Shown here: piece after piece, positions 10,364-19,367 of the stretch
Layout of the letters: the number at the start of each line of letters is the position of its first letter
How positions within the stretch are numbered: the stretch's first letter is position 1
Assembly: GCA_964602415.1 (NCBI GenBank)
Contig: CAZRQL010000023.1
Location: 1 to 54,930 of the forward strand
Length of the DNA: 54,930 bases
DNA from: CAZRQL01 sp964602415
Lineage (GTDB): Bacteria; Bacteroidota; Bacteroidia; Cytophagales; Flammeovirgaceae
Direction of reading: 5' to 3'
Made by a program: the position numbers and the translations under genes
The notes under the pieces: model-generated
What the model saw: the letters and a program-made list of their open reading frames with translations, nothing else
Told to the model about the DNA's origin: nothing
Databases searched by the model: none

Positions 10364-10396
10364 CAGCCACAGGTTCAAACCCGTGGCTGTTTATTT
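10364..10396 (+). terminator. Palindromic terminator after glyA
   Basis: CAGCCAC-AGGTT and AACCC-GTGGCTG fold into a 12-bp stem with minor mismatches, followed by TTTATTT. The stem resembles the CCACGGGTTT/AAACCCGTGG palindrome of the tandem repeat near 18.9 kb, so it may derive from that repeat family. Confidence 0.65.
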
Positions 10397-10420
10397 GGTA
10401 ATTAATTGACTTTTATCTCC

Positions 10421-11887
10421 TTACTTGGTGTAAATCATCGCCGAACAATCACCGTCTTGAAATGTTGTTCTGAGTAAATCACTGTAAATTTTGTTGAGAG
10501 TAGCTTCCAGCGTAGGCGCACCAACCCCGACGTAAGTCTCTAATACTTTGTTGAGTCCTTCTTGAGAGGCTTTGCGGTAAAACGGACGATTGATGAGTTG
10601 GCAAAAGGCTTCAAAATTATCTTTGAGATTTTTGAATTTTTGGTTTTGCTTCAATGGCTTGGCATCGTAGGCGGGTTCTTGTTCTGCCAGCGAAAGTTGC
10701 CAGTTTACGGCTGTGGGGTTGTTGTACCATCGCGGGAAAGAGCAAGAGCCAAAGCCACTTTGCGCACTCATGATGGCCACCAAAAAAGCAGGATTGAGCT
10801 TGTACTTTTTGCAGGTCTCTACGATAAGAGTTGCAAGTTCCTCTGGGGTTGTCTTGGGCTGTTGGTCTATGGGCATGTGAAAAAAAATGGCCTCAGGATA
10901 GCTCTCAGAGATATAACTCCCCAGCCGCGAAACAAAGGCATCGCTGTACACATCCAAATCCTTGCCTCCCGACCGGGGTAATTCGGGTTTCCAAAAATCG
11001 TGGTTTACTTTTTCTGCAATCTGAATTTTTTCAGACTTCAACCTCTCTTTGCCCAAAGGCCTTAGGCATCGAAAGCCGGTCTCAAAATTGTAGCTTGAGG
11101 GTATGGCGTAGCTTCGGGCGGTGGTTTTGAGTTGCTCCACATCGTGAGATCCCCAACTGCCCCCGCGCTTGGCTTTTGTCCTACCTATCAAAACCCCTTG
11201 TGGATCAAGGATTTGCTCATCATTGCCGTACCAATCATTGCACCAGTGCCATACATTGCCACTCATGCCGTACAAACCACACTCACTCTGGTATTGGCTT
11301 TCTACGGAGGCAGGCCTCCACCAAGAGCCTTGCAGCACACCTTGTTCTGAGTCCATATTGGCCAAATGCCCATCAAAATCCACCCCCCAAGGATAGGGCT
11401 TTGGTTGGCCGCAGGTAGCCGCATATTCAAACTGTGCTTCGGTAGGCAGACGATAGCCGTCGGCGGCGGTATCCAAGAGCCAAATAGGATAGCCCCAAGC
11501 ATCGGTGGATGTTTGTTTTTGATAGCAAGGCTTGAGGCCTTCTTTGAGGCTGCGCCAGTTGCAGTAATCTACTGCCTGATACCAACTTACGCCTGTGACA
11601 GGCTGATTGCGCTGGCGATAATTCGGGTCGTACCAGTTGGAAGTCGGCTGGCCACCTTCGGCCACGTAAAGCTCAAAATCTCTGTTGGTAACTGATTGCT
11701 CATCAATATAAAAAGGTGAAAGCTGTACTTTGCGCCCGTCTCCCATCTCAAAATATCCTCCTTTTAGAAGTTGCATTTTTTTGAGACCTTCCAAAGTGTT
11801 GGGCATGTTGGCAAAAGAAGGCGGTGACTCACGCTTTGTATATAAGCAGCTTGTCAAAACAAACAAAATCAATACCTTATATCTCAT
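10421..11887 (-). CDS. Lipoprotein: FGE-sulfatase-fold domain fused to a glucosaminidase-like domain
   Basis: 488 residues from the ATG at 11887, which opens a lipoprotein signal (MRYKVLILFVLTSC, Cys14 as lipid site); an upstream in-frame ATG would bury this signal. Residues about 35-290 are a formylglycine-generating-enzyme fold (GYFEMGDG, SVTNRDFELY, GYRLPTEAQFEYAA, GMSGNVWHWCNDW, GFRCLRP), as in gliding proteins GldJ/GldK. About 340-488 resembles GH73/mannosyl-glycoprotein endo-beta-N-acetylglucosaminidase domains (FLVAIMSAQSGFGS, YNNPTAV), but the usual catalytic Glu is Gln376. It is probably an outer-membrane or periplasmic structural or wall-binding protein. The enzyme activity of either half is doubtful. 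Confidence 0.75.
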   Translation of the reverse strand: MRYKVLILFVLTSCLYTKRESPPSFANMPNTLEGLKKMQLLKGGYFEMGDGRKVQLSPFYIDEQSVTNRDFELYVAEGGQPTSNWYDPNYRQRNQPVTGVSWYQAVDYCNWRSLKEGLKPCYQKQTSTDAWGYPIWLLDTAADGYRLPTEAQFEYAATCGQPKPYPWGVDFDGHLANMDSEQGVLQGSWWRPASVESQYQSECGLYGMSGNVWHWCNDWYGNDEQILDPQGVLIGRTKAKRGGSWGSHDVEQLKTTARSYAIPSSYNFETGFRCLRPLGKERLKSEKIQIAEKVNHDFWKPELPRSGGKDLDVYSDAFVSRLGSYISESYPEAIFFHMPIDQQPKTTPEELATLIVETCKKYKLNPAFLVAIMSAQSGFGSCSFPRWYNNPTAVNWQLSLAEQEPAYDAKPLKQNQKFKNLKDNFEAFCQLINRPFYRKASQEGLNKVLETYVGVGAPTLEATLNKIYSDLLRTTFQDGDCSAMIYTK

Positions 11888-12276
11888 ACTTGCATCCTTT
11901 GTATATGTAAATGTAATCATTTTGGTACGGCTGTAACAATGAAAAAGAATTACTCCGTACCATAAAATAAGGGTAACTTTAACGCGGATGAAAATTTTTC
12001 TAATGCCTTATCCGAAGTAAATGCGCCCGATGCCGTAGGCATCATATCTTTCATGCGTTGGTAGTTTTTCTGTAAACATGCCATCCCTACGAAATGAACG
12101 CCCTAATAGCGGTAGGCTATCCTCAAAGATTGAAGCCGTAAATACTGTTTTAGCTATTGGTTAATCCGTGTTTGATATAGAGCACAAAAAAACTTAAAAA
12201 AAACTTAAAAAAAGTACCACTTGTAATCATTCATAGCATACATTTGTGGATAAGAACATATTGATTACATCAAATA
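11888..12276. other. Intergenic region with degraded interspersed-repeat sequence
   Basis: 389 bp without a convincing gene. Around 12025-12145 are short GC-richer palindromic pieces (GATGCCGTAGGCATC, CCATCCCTACG, GCGGTAGGC) of the type scattered in Bacteroidota intergenic regions, probably a decayed repeat. The end near 12195-12215 is AAACTTAAAA-rich. TACATTTG at 12239-12246 is a perfect -7 box, 30 bp before the efflux operon. Confidence 0.4.
12239..12246 (+). promoter_or_regulatory. -7 promoter box TACATTTG for the RND efflux operon
   Basis: A perfect TAnnTTTG match 30 bp before the ATG at 12277. The nearest TTG (12221-12223) gives only a 15-bp spacer, so the -33 element is weak, as might be expected of an activated promoter. 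No metal-regulator gene lies beside the operon. Confidence 0.4.
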
Positions 12277-15200
12277 ATGATAGAAAAAATCATTGAGTTT
12301 TCGGTCAGACGCTCATGGACAATAGCGGCTTTAACCTTATTGCTCGCCATATACGGTACGTATTCTTTGACAAAGCTGCCCATTGACGCGTTGCCGGATA
12401 TCACCAACAACCAAGTCAAAATCATCACATTAGCCTCAAATCTCGCCGCTCCTGAAATTGAAAAATTTGTTACCATGCCCATAGAAATGGCTATGGCCAA
12501 TATCGCAGGTTTGGAGGAGGTTCGGTCTATTTCTAAGTTTGGATTTTCGGACGTTACACTCATCTTTGACGATGAGACAGATATTTATTGGGCACGCTCA
12601 CAGGTTTTTGAGCGGCTCGACTTGGTCAAACAAGAACTTCCCGACAACATGGGGGGACAGCCTTACATGACCCCCGTAACCACCGGTCTGGGAGAAATCT
12701 ATCAGTATTTTTTAAAACAAGAAAACCCTGAAAACCAATCTTATACTCCGGCAGAATTGAGAACCATCCAAGATTGGATTATCAGGAAGCAACTCTTGCG
12801 CGTAGAAGGAGTCGCCGAAATCAGTAGTTTGGGAGGCTTTGTCAAAGAATACCAAGCCAAAATTTTTCCTGACAAAATGAAAGCATTGAAAGTCTCTGTA
12901 GATGAGATATTTGAGGCCTTAGAGACTGGAAGCGGCAACACCGGCGGTGCTTACATAGAAAAAAACAATCAGGTCAATCTCATCAGAGGAATCGGTTTGA
13001 TTACAGATTTGCAAGATATTGGCCGCACCCTGATCAAAACCAACAATGACGTCCCCGTCTATGTGCGGGATGTGGCAGAGGTAAGCTACGGCAGTTCAGT
13101 GCGTTATGGGGCATTGACCAACAATGGTCACGGCGAAGTGGTCGGGGGTATCGTTATGATGCGCAAAGGCGAAAACAGCAGCAAAGTAGTGGAGCGCGTC
13201 AAAGAGCGTATCAAAGAAATATCCGCCCAACTACCCGAAGGGATTGTCATTGAGCCTATTATAGACCGATCGAATTTTGTAGGCAGGGCTATAAGTACCG
13301 TTGTCAGAAATTTGCTGGAAGGTGCTTTGATAGTAATGTTGGTGATTTTGGTTTTTTTGGGCAACTGGAGGGCCAGCGTCATAGCGGCTTCGGTCATCCC
13401 TCTTTCCATGCTTTTTGCCATCATTTTGATGAACCAAACCGAAGTGGTGGGCAATTTGATGAGTTTGGGGGCAATTGACTTTGGGCTGATAGTGGACAGT
13501 GCCATCATAGTGGTGGAGAGTGCGGTGCTGTTTTTGGCTACCTCAGTGCAGAGGGGCTACAAAATAGACGACATAAAATCGCGCAAAAGAGTGATTATCA
13601 ACGCTTCTACTGAAGTTCAGAAATCTGTGATTTTCGGAGGCTTAATCATTTTGATTGTATATTTTCCGATTCTGACTCTCACGGGCATTGAGGGCAAAAT
13701 GTTTAGCCCTATGGCCAAAACCGTAGCTTACGCCGTTGTGGGGGCTTTGATTTTGGCCATTACCTATGTACCCATGATGTGTGCGGTTTTTTTGCGTGCG
13801 CCTAAAGATGCCCATCACCACAGTTTGGCCGAAAAAATGGTGGACAAGTTGTTTTATTACTATCGCCCAATTGTGTCTTACTGTTTTAGAATCAAGTGGG
13901 TGGTGGTAGGTGTTACACTTTTGGTGTTTGGTTTCTCTGTGTACCGCTTTTTAAATATTGGTGGTGAATTTTTGCCCAAGTTGGACGAAGGCGACATGAT
14001 CATAGAAGTCCGCTTGCCGGTAGGCAGTTCGCTTTCTCGAAGCATAGAAGTCAGTGGACTGATACAGAAAGTATTACTCAAAGAGTTTCCTGATGAAGTT
14101 GTTTATGTTACCGCCAAAATAGGCACTTCGGAAATCCCGACCGATCCTATGCCCATGGAGGTATTTGATTTGGTGGTAACCCTTAAAGAAAAAGAAAAAT
14201 GGCAAAAAGCCCACGATATGCAAGACCTGATGGTTGAGTTTGGTAAGGTGATAGAAGAGAACTTTATGGGAGTTACCATATCCATCCAACAGCCCATCGA
14301 AAACCGCTTCAACGACTTGATATCAGGTGCAAAAACCGATGTAGTGGTAAAAGTTTTTGGCCCCAATTTGGACTCGTTGGTCAGCTTGGGGCAGAAAGTT
14401 TCAAGCGTGCTGCAATCGGTAGAAGGTGTCAAAGAACTACAAGTTCAAAAATTGATAGGCTTACCCCAAATCAATATTATCTACGACAGAGGCAAGCTCG
14501 CCAACTATGGAATCAAAATTACCCAAGTAAACAAAGCCATCCAAACGGCCTTTGGTGGAGGGAAAGCCGGAACGGTCTATGAAGATGAAAAACGGTACGA
14601 CATCACCATACGGCTTCACCCAAGCGAAAGAGACCGATTTGAGAGCGTACAGGGCTTGCTCATCAACGACGCAAGAGGGCGACAAATTCCTCTGGGGGAG
14701 ATCGCCCGCATCGAAACGGGCAGCGGTTATACCGAAATATACCACGAAAACAACATTCGCCGCATCAATATAGGCTTCAACGTGCGCGGAAAAGACATGG
14801 AAAGCGTGGTAGATGAGGCCAATACCTTAATGAGTAGCAGTCTAAAGTTGCCAAACGGCTATCGAATCGAGTTTGGCGGCCAATATGAGAACTTGCGCCG
14901 TGCCAAAGCCAGACTCAGCATCGTTGTGCCTATCGCTCTGGCCATCATTTTTGGCCTGCTATACGCTACATTTGGCACTTTCAAAGACAGCATGCTCATT
15001 TATACGGCCATTCCTCTTTCGGCCATCGGAGGGATTTTTTCTTTGGAACTCAGAGAGATGAATTTTAGTATTTCGGCAGGAGTCGGTTTTATTGCACTCT
15101 TTGGGGTGGCTGTACTAAACGGGATTTTGTTGGTGGGGCACTTCAAAAAATTATACATATCAGGATATACCAATGTTTTTCACCGTGTGTTGGCAGGTTT

Positions 15201-15411
15201 GAAAGATAAATTCAGACCTGTGATTATGACTTCACTGGTGGCGGCTTTTGGCTTTTTACCTATGGCTTTTGCACACAGTGCCGGCTCTGAGGTGCAACGC
15301 CCGCTGGCTACCGTAGTGATTGGGGGGCTGCTGACGGCCACTCTGCTCACTTTGATTGTACTGCCTGTTTTGTATGTGATTTTCAACAAAAAAGACAATG
15401 AAGAAGATTAG
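12277..15411 (+). CDS. Heavy-metal efflux RND pump, CzcA/CusA family
   Basis: A 1044-residue inner-membrane proton-driven pump with twelve expected membrane helices and two large periplasmic loops. The start (SVRRSWTIAALTLLLAIYGTYSLTKLPIDALPDITNNQV) is diagnostic of the heavy-metal RND class. The fourth-helix motif carries Asp401, Asp407 and Glu414 (DFGLIVDSAIIVVE), matching the proton-relay residues of CzcA rather than the CusA pattern. This favours divalent ions (Zn, Co, Cd, Ni) over copper. It works with the overlapping channel and adaptor genes as a tripartite export complex. Confidence 0.93.
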   Translation: MIEKIIEFSVRRSWTIAALTLLLAIYGTYSLTKLPIDALPDITNNQVKIITLASNLAAPEIEKFVTMPIEMAMANIAGLEEVRSISKFGFSDVTLIFDDETDIYWARSQVFERLDLVKQELPDNMGGQPYMTPVTTGLGEIYQYFLKQENPENQSYTPAELRTIQDWIIRKQLLRVEGVAEISSLGGFVKEYQAKIFPDKMKALKVSVDEIFEALETGSGNTGGAYIEKNNQVNLIRGIGLITDLQDIGRTLIKTNNDVPVYVRDVAEVSYGSSVRYGALTNNGHGEVVGGIVMMRKGENSSKVVERVKERIKEISAQLPEGIVIEPIIDRSNFVGRAISTVVRNLLEGALIVMLVILVFLGNWRASVIAASVIPLSMLFAIILMNQTEVVGNLMSLGAIDFGLIVDSAIIVVESAVLFLATSVQRGYKIDDIKSRKRVIINASTEVQKSVIFGGLIILIVYFPILTLTGIEGKMFSPMAKTVAYAVVGALILAITYVPMMCAVFLRAPKDAHHHSLAEKMVDKLFYYYRPIVSYCFRIKWVVVGVTLLVFGFSVYRFLNIGGEFLPKLDEGDMIIEVRLPVGSSLSRSIEVSGLIQKVLLKEFPDEVVYVTAKIGTSEIPTDPMPMEVFDLVVTLKEKEKWQKAHDMQDLMVEFGKVIEENFMGVTISIQQPIENRFNDLISGAKTDVVVKVFGPNLDSLVSLGQKVSSVLQSVEGVKELQVQKLIGLPQINIIYDRGKLANYGIKITQVNKAIQTAFGGGKAGTVYEDEKRYDITIRLHPSERDRFESVQGLLINDARGRQIPLGEIARIETGSGYTEIYHENNIRRINIGFNVRGKDMESVVDEANTLMSSSLKLPNGYRIEFGGQYENLRRAKARLSIVVPIALAIIFGLLYATFGTFKDSMLIYTAIPLSAIGGIFSLELREMNFSISAGVGFIALFGVAVLNGILLVGHFKKLYISGYTNVFHRVLAGLKDKFRPVIMTSLVAAFGFLPMAFAHSAGSEVQRPLATVVIGGLLTATLLTLIVLPVLYVIFNKKDNEED

Positions 15412-16588
15412 ATATATTGCATTGCTATTGATTTTGAACTCTTTGGGTTTTGCCCAAGAACGTGTGCTCTCCATCCAACAAGCCATGGATTTATCGGCCA
15501 TTCACCATCCGCAGATTAAAATCCATTTTTCGGAAATAGACAGAGAAAGAGCCTTGTTGCCTTCGGCTTATCAATTCAACAATACCGAATTGATATTTGA
15601 AGCCCCAACAGGGCAAGTCATGCGTCCCGGAATCTTGCAGTCTTTTGACTTTCCCACAGTGTACAACAACAAAAGAAAGTATCTAAACAACCAAATCGAA
15701 GTAGCAGAAGCCTCTACCGAAATCACCATAAACTACCTTCGCTACCGCGTGCGCATGACCTGCAACGACTTGCTCTACTACACCGAACTAAGCGGACAAT
15801 ACAGCAAGCAAGACTCTGTCCTCAAAGACCTGCTCAGGGTTAGCCAGATTCGTTTTGATGTGGGGCAAATATCTTATGTGGAAAAAGTCAATGCCGAGTC
15901 GCAGTACCGCAAACTCCAGTACAGGGTCTATCAAGCCCAAGCCGAACTCATCAAAGCAAGAAACTCGCTGGCTTTTTTGATAGGTTTTCCCAATGACACA
16001 GCCATCGTATTGACAGACAGGTTTGAGCGCAACCCTCACAATGTTGGTTTATTGGCTTTTGATACTATTTTCCCACAAAACCCACTCACCTATTACAACC
16101 AGAAAAATGTAAAAGCTGCTGAACTTCAGCTCAAATTAATAAAATCAACGCGCCTGCCCGGCTTGATTGTCGGATTTTTAAACCAAGGAACTGACGAAAC
16201 AGAGCTTTACTACCAACTGAGGTTTGGATTGAGTTTCCCTATCTCGACATGGCTCAACCCCTCAAGAATAAGAGCCTCCGAAAAAGACCTCGAAATCGCC
16301 CAAAAAAGAGATTATTACGCCCGCTACTCGCTTTCTTCGGATTTGCAACAAGCCCTCAACAGCTACGCGCAATTTTCGGAAGCCTTGCGGTACTTTGAAG
16401 ACTTTGGCTTGGAGCAATCCAACCAAATACTCAGCGGGGCAAAAGAAAGTTACCGACTGGGAAGCATCAACTATTACGACTATTTGCTCAATATCCAACA
16501 GGCTTTCGATATACAAATCTCTTATTTAGATGCCCTAAAGAACTTTAATCAGGCCATTATCAATCTCCAGTACATCAACGCCCAATAA
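15398..16588 (+). CDS. Outer-membrane channel of the metal efflux system (TolC/CzcC family)
   Basis: 396 residues with a cleavable signal (MKKIRYIALLLILNSLGFAQ) and the TolC-type layout of two coiled-coil halves: ISYVEKVNAESQYRKLQYRV around 165 and LGSINYYDYLLNIQQAFD around 355. These trimeric channels carry substrate across the outer membrane. The gene overlaps the pump gene by 14 bp and ends 4 bp before the adaptor gene, so the three are one operon. No lipobox cysteine is seen, unlike many CusC proteins. Confidence 0.88.
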   Translation: MKKIRYIALLLILNSLGFAQERVLSIQQAMDLSAIHHPQIKIHFSEIDRERALLPSAYQFNNTELIFEAPTGQVMRPGILQSFDFPTVYNNKRKYLNNQIEVAEASTEITINYLRYRVRMTCNDLLYYTELSGQYSKQDSVLKDLLRVSQIRFDVGQISYVEKVNAESQYRKLQYRVYQAQAELIKARNSLAFLIGFPNDTAIVLTDRFERNPHNVGLLAFDTIFPQNPLTYYNQKNVKAAELQLKLIKSTRLPGLIVGFLNQGTDETELYYQLRFGLSFPISTWLNPSRIRASEKDLEIAQKRDYYARYSLSSDLQQALNSYAQFSEALRYFEDFGLEQSNQILSGAKESYRLGSINYYDYLLNIQQAFDIQISYLDALKNFNQAIINLQYINAQ

Positions 16589-16592
16589 ACCC

Positions 16593-17753
16593 ATGAGAAT
16601 CATTGTTTTGTTTGTTGCTATTGTGGCACTTTTTTCTTGCGAAAGCAGCCAAAAAGACTCCGAGCCATCAGGATTGGTGGAGTTGAAAGTAGATACTTTT
16701 TCTTTGTCCATCAAGCAGTTTGAGATGATGGGGTTGAAATTTACCGCCCCTCAGGAAAGAGATTTACGCCCCGAAATTATCGCCAATGGCGTGATAGCCT
16801 CCCTACCCAATAGCCGCGCATCGGTGAGCGTCAATATCGAATCCAAAGTGGAAAGGGTGTACATCCGTACCGGTATGAAGGTAAAAAAAGGACAGCCCCT
16901 TTTTAGCATGACCAGTCTGGATTTATTGGAATTGCAAGACAAATACGCCGTCTCTATCAGCGAAGTAGAGCTGTTCAGGGCTGAATTTGAACGACAAACC
17001 AAACTGTTGGAAAACAAAGTAGGGGCTTTGGTAGAGTACCAAAATGCCCGCTCCAAGCTCCAAGTAGCCAACTCAAACGCCAGAACACTGAGAAAAAAAC
17101 TTGAAGTACTGGGCATCAATCCTGACAGCACCGTGAGCAAAACAGGAGAGATGACCTCGATTTTTACGGTTTTCGCGCCCATAGACGGCCAGGTCTATAA
17201 ACTCAACGCCAAAGTGGGGGACGTAATAGAAAACCACGATATTTTGGCCGAAATCGTCAATACAGAACTCTTGCAGGCTGAAGTGTATGTCTTTGAAAGC
17301 AATCTGACTCAAGTAGCTGAAGGACAAGAAGTTATTATTGATTTTACCAACCACCTGACCGAATCCCTCAAAGGAAAAGTTACCTATATCACCCGAGTCA
17401 TTGACCCGGCTACGCGGGCTTTTACCCTGCAAGTTGATTTTAAAAACCCTGACGGCAACAAGATTTTGCCCGACATGAACATCCGCTGCCGAATCACGGG
17501 AAAAGACAGCATGCTCACACCCGCGACCGTACCCATCACGGCACTGCTGCAAGAGGGAGACGCTTATTATGCTTTTTTCGCCCAAGACAAAGGAGACCGC
17601 ATCGTGTTTAGAAAAAGAAAAATGCAAGTCGGCAGGAAAGACGCGCAGTTTGCAGAGTTGCTCTATATCACAGGCAACCCCACACTTGCCGATAGAAACC
17701 TGCTGCTGCTGGAAAATGAGTTCAAACGCCTCAATGTAGCACTGAGCAACTAA
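16593..17753 (+). CDS. RND efflux periplasmic adaptor, CzcB/CusB family lipoprotein
   Basis: 386 residues with a lipoprotein signal (MRIIVLFVAIVALFSC). A barrel-sandwich half-motif VYIRTGMKVKKGQPLFSM sits near 90 and its partner VFAPIDGQVYKLNAKVGDVI near 190, enclosing a helical hairpin (about 110-170). A beta-barrel domain follows. The adaptor joins pump and channel and may present metal to the pump. It lacks the His-rich N-terminal extension of some CzcB proteins. It is the last gene of the operon and converges on the radical SAM gene 13 bp away. Confidence 0.9.
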   Translation: MRIIVLFVAIVALFSCESSQKDSEPSGLVELKVDTFSLSIKQFEMMGLKFTAPQERDLRPEIIANGVIASLPNSRASVSVNIESKVERVYIRTGMKVKKGQPLFSMTSLDLLELQDKYAVSISEVELFRAEFERQTKLLENKVGALVEYQNARSKLQVANSNARTLRKKLEVLGINPDSTVSKTGEMTSIFTVFAPIDGQVYKLNAKVGDVIENHDILAEIVNTELLQAEVYVFESNLTQVAEGQEVIIDFTNHLTESLKGKVTYITRVIDPATRAFTLQVDFKNPDGNKILPDMNIRCRITGKDSMLTPATVPITALLQEGDAYYAFFAQDKGDRIVFRKRKMQVGRKDAQFAELLYITGNPTLADRNLLLLENEFKRLNVALSN

Positions 17754-17766
17754 ACCCAACAAACAC

Positions 17767-18789
17767 TTAGGCCCAAACCTTGCATCCTTCGGTGCAGTTG
17801 GTGCATATATCAATTTTGTCTCTGCCCTTCAACAAAGACTCTCTAAATTGTTTGTAGGCTTGGCTGTGCCAAATGTCTCTAAAGCCGGCTTTTTTGAGGT
17901 CGCCCAGTTTGTGCAAGGCATCTTTGTCAAAGCAGCAAGGCACCACAGACCCGTCCCAAGTAACCACACATGCGTGCCAGAGTTTCCAGCAGTGGTTGAG
18001 CAACTCGTTTTTGATGACAAAACTGCCATCGGATTGTTGTTGGTACCTCGAATATTGGTCAATGGTAGGAATGAGCGGATTGCCGTGCTGATAATCATAT
18101 ATCTGGGCTGTCTTTAGCTTGACTTCGTCAATGCCTATCTCTTTGGCCAGTCTGTATATCTCAGGGATTTGGTGCTCGTTGGGTCGCACCACCAAAAACT
18201 GAAAAATTAAATGCGGAGTCTTGGATTTGAGTTCGCGTTTCCATTTGACCATGTTTTTGGCCCCTTGCAGTACCGTATCCAAATGGCCGTTTTTGCGGTA
18301 GCTCTGATAGACTTCTTGGGTCGTGCCATCCACCGAAATAATCATCCTGTCCAAGCCGGATTCTACCGTCTTTTTGGCATTTTCGTCCTTGAGGTAGTGC
18401 CCGTTGGTGGAGGTGATGGTGTAAATCCCTTTTTGGTGCGCGTACCGCACCATATCCAAAAACTTGGGGTTGATATAAGGCTCTCCCTGAAAGTAAAATA
18501 TCAAGTAAATCAAGTCTTTGTGCAGCTCGTCGATGGTTTTCTTAAAAAAACCCTCGTCCAAGTTGCCGGTGGGGCGCGAAAAAGAGCGCAAGCCGCTGGG
18601 GCACTCAGGGCAGCGCAGGTTGCAGGTCGTGGTCGGCTCAATCGAAACCGATATAGGCAACCCCCACTGGATGGGGAGTTTTGTCCACTTGGTCAGATGG
18701 TAAGAGGCAAAGACTTTGGAGGCGTTGTAAAGCCTTCGCGCCGTCAGTTTCGACAAAAAATTTAGGCTGTCGCGGTAATACAAATTCAT
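17767..18789 (-). CDS. Radical SAM / SPASM domain protein
   Basis: 340 residues from the ATG at 18789, preferred because a perfect -7 box lies just upstream. The radical-SAM cluster motif CNLRCPEC appears near residue 60 (SIEPTTTCNLRCPECPSG). The SPASM tail has CWKLWHACVVTWDGSVVPCC and a final CTNCTEGC, giving one or two auxiliary Fe-S clusters. Families with this layout modify peptides, proteins or small molecules by 5'-deoxyadenosyl radical chemistry. No peptide-precursor gene was seen nearby, so the substrate is unknown. Confidence 0.85.
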   Translation of the reverse strand: MNLYYRDSLNFLSKLTARRLYNASKVFASYHLTKWTKLPIQWGLPISVSIEPTTTCNLRCPECPSGLRSFSRPTGNLDEGFFKKTIDELHKDLIYLIFYFQGEPYINPKFLDMVRYAHQKGIYTITSTNGHYLKDENAKKTVESGLDRMIISVDGTTQEVYQSYRKNGHLDTVLQGAKNMVKWKRELKSKTPHLIFQFLVVRPNEHQIPEIYRLAKEIGIDEVKLKTAQIYDYQHGNPLIPTIDQYSRYQQQSDGSFVIKNELLNHCWKLWHACVVTWDGSVVPCCFDKDALHKLGDLKKAGFRDIWHSQAYKQFRESLLKGRDKIDICTNCTEGCKVWA

Positions 18790-18805
18790 TATTGAAAGAT
18801 TGGCA

Positions 18806-18813
18806 CAAACATA
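18806..18813 (-). promoter_or_regulatory. -7 promoter box TATGTTTG for the radical SAM gene
   Basis: CAAACATA on the plus strand reads TATGTTTG on the minus strand, ending 16 bp before the ATG at 18789. It supports that start over an upstream in-frame ATG. A TTG at 18838-18840 would give a 24-bp spacer. Confidence 0.45.
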
Positions 18814-18854
18814 GAACGTAAATTGAGAAGAATTAGACAAAGATGCGATTATCA

Positions 18855-19230
18855 TGCCGCCCCGACGGCAGGGCTTTTTTGACGATAACCACGGGTTTAA
18901 ACCCGTGGTTAATGGATGTCATAACGCCCCACGATGCGGCAGGGAGGCTCTTAGCTCCGTAGGTAGCCAAAACCCGTGGAGCGATGGAATGACACAGCCC
19001 CCAAGGGGCTTTTTTGACGATAACCACGGGTTTAAACCCGTGGTTAATGGATGTCATAACNNNNNNNNNNNNNNNNNNNNNNNNNNNNNNNNNNNNNNNN
19101 NNNNNNNNNNNNNNNNNNNNNNNNNNNNNNNNNNNNNNNNNNNNNNNNNNNNNNNNNNNNATGACACAGCCCCCAAGGGGCTTTTTTGACGATAACCACG
19201 GGTTTAAACCCGTGGCTGTGGGATTCGTGC
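18855..19230. repeat. 135-bp tandem repeat with perfect palindromes, interrupted by an assembly gap
   Basis: Units begin with GACGATAACCACGGG at 18881, 19016 and 19188. The first two starts are 135 bp apart. Each unit carries a 26-bp palindrome (TAACCACGGGTTT plus its exact complement; 18886-18911, 19021-19046, slightly degenerate at 19193-19218). Two units also carry AGCCCC-CA-AGGGGCT followed by six T, a terminator-like hairpin (18996-19015, 19166-19187). Short frames across it are repeat-driven and not genes. It fills most of the 578-bp space between two divergent genes. Confidence 0.85.
19061..19160. other. Assembly gap of 100 N inside the tandem repeat
   Basis: Exactly 100 N, the conventional placeholder for a gap of unknown size. 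Sequence on both sides belongs to the 135-bp repeat; the part missing between the flanks equals 63 bp of a complete unit. Confidence 0.98.
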
Positions 19231-19355
19231 CGGGCTATGGGGTAAAAAATCGGTTTTTATTGGGCTGCAAAAAGAAATCCCGTTTTTGCAAACGTTTGAA
19301 AATCAAAAAACATCAGCGATAAGTTGGTGGCTGAGCCAAGTATTCGGTTTGGGCG

Positions 19356-19363
19356 TATTTTTG
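19356..19363 (+). promoter_or_regulatory. -7 box TATTTTTG immediately before the serB-serA start codon
   Basis: A perfect TAnnTTTG match ending only 4 bp before the ATG at 19368, so transcription from it would give a leaderless or nearly leaderless message. No -33 TTG is found at 19-21 bp. Confidence 0.3.
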
Positions 19364-19367
19364 CGCC

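Noticed and set aside
10421..11887. True formylglycine-generating enzyme for sulfatases
   Set aside because: The active-site cysteine context of FGE is missing and no sulfatase gene is near; the fold is widely reused in gliding and other structural proteins.
12277..15411. Assignment of the pump as the copper exporter CusA
   Set aside because: The fourth-helix residues Asp401, Asp407 and Glu414 follow the CzcA pattern, so a copper-specific name is not supported.
18855..19230. CRISPR array
   Set aside because: The unit is a 135-bp tandem repeat with conserved sequence throughout; there are no short repeats separated by unique spacers and no cas genes.
18833..19322. Open frames on both strands across the repeat and gap
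   Set aside because: They follow the repeat and palindromes, include undefined residues from the N run, and have no family resemblance.
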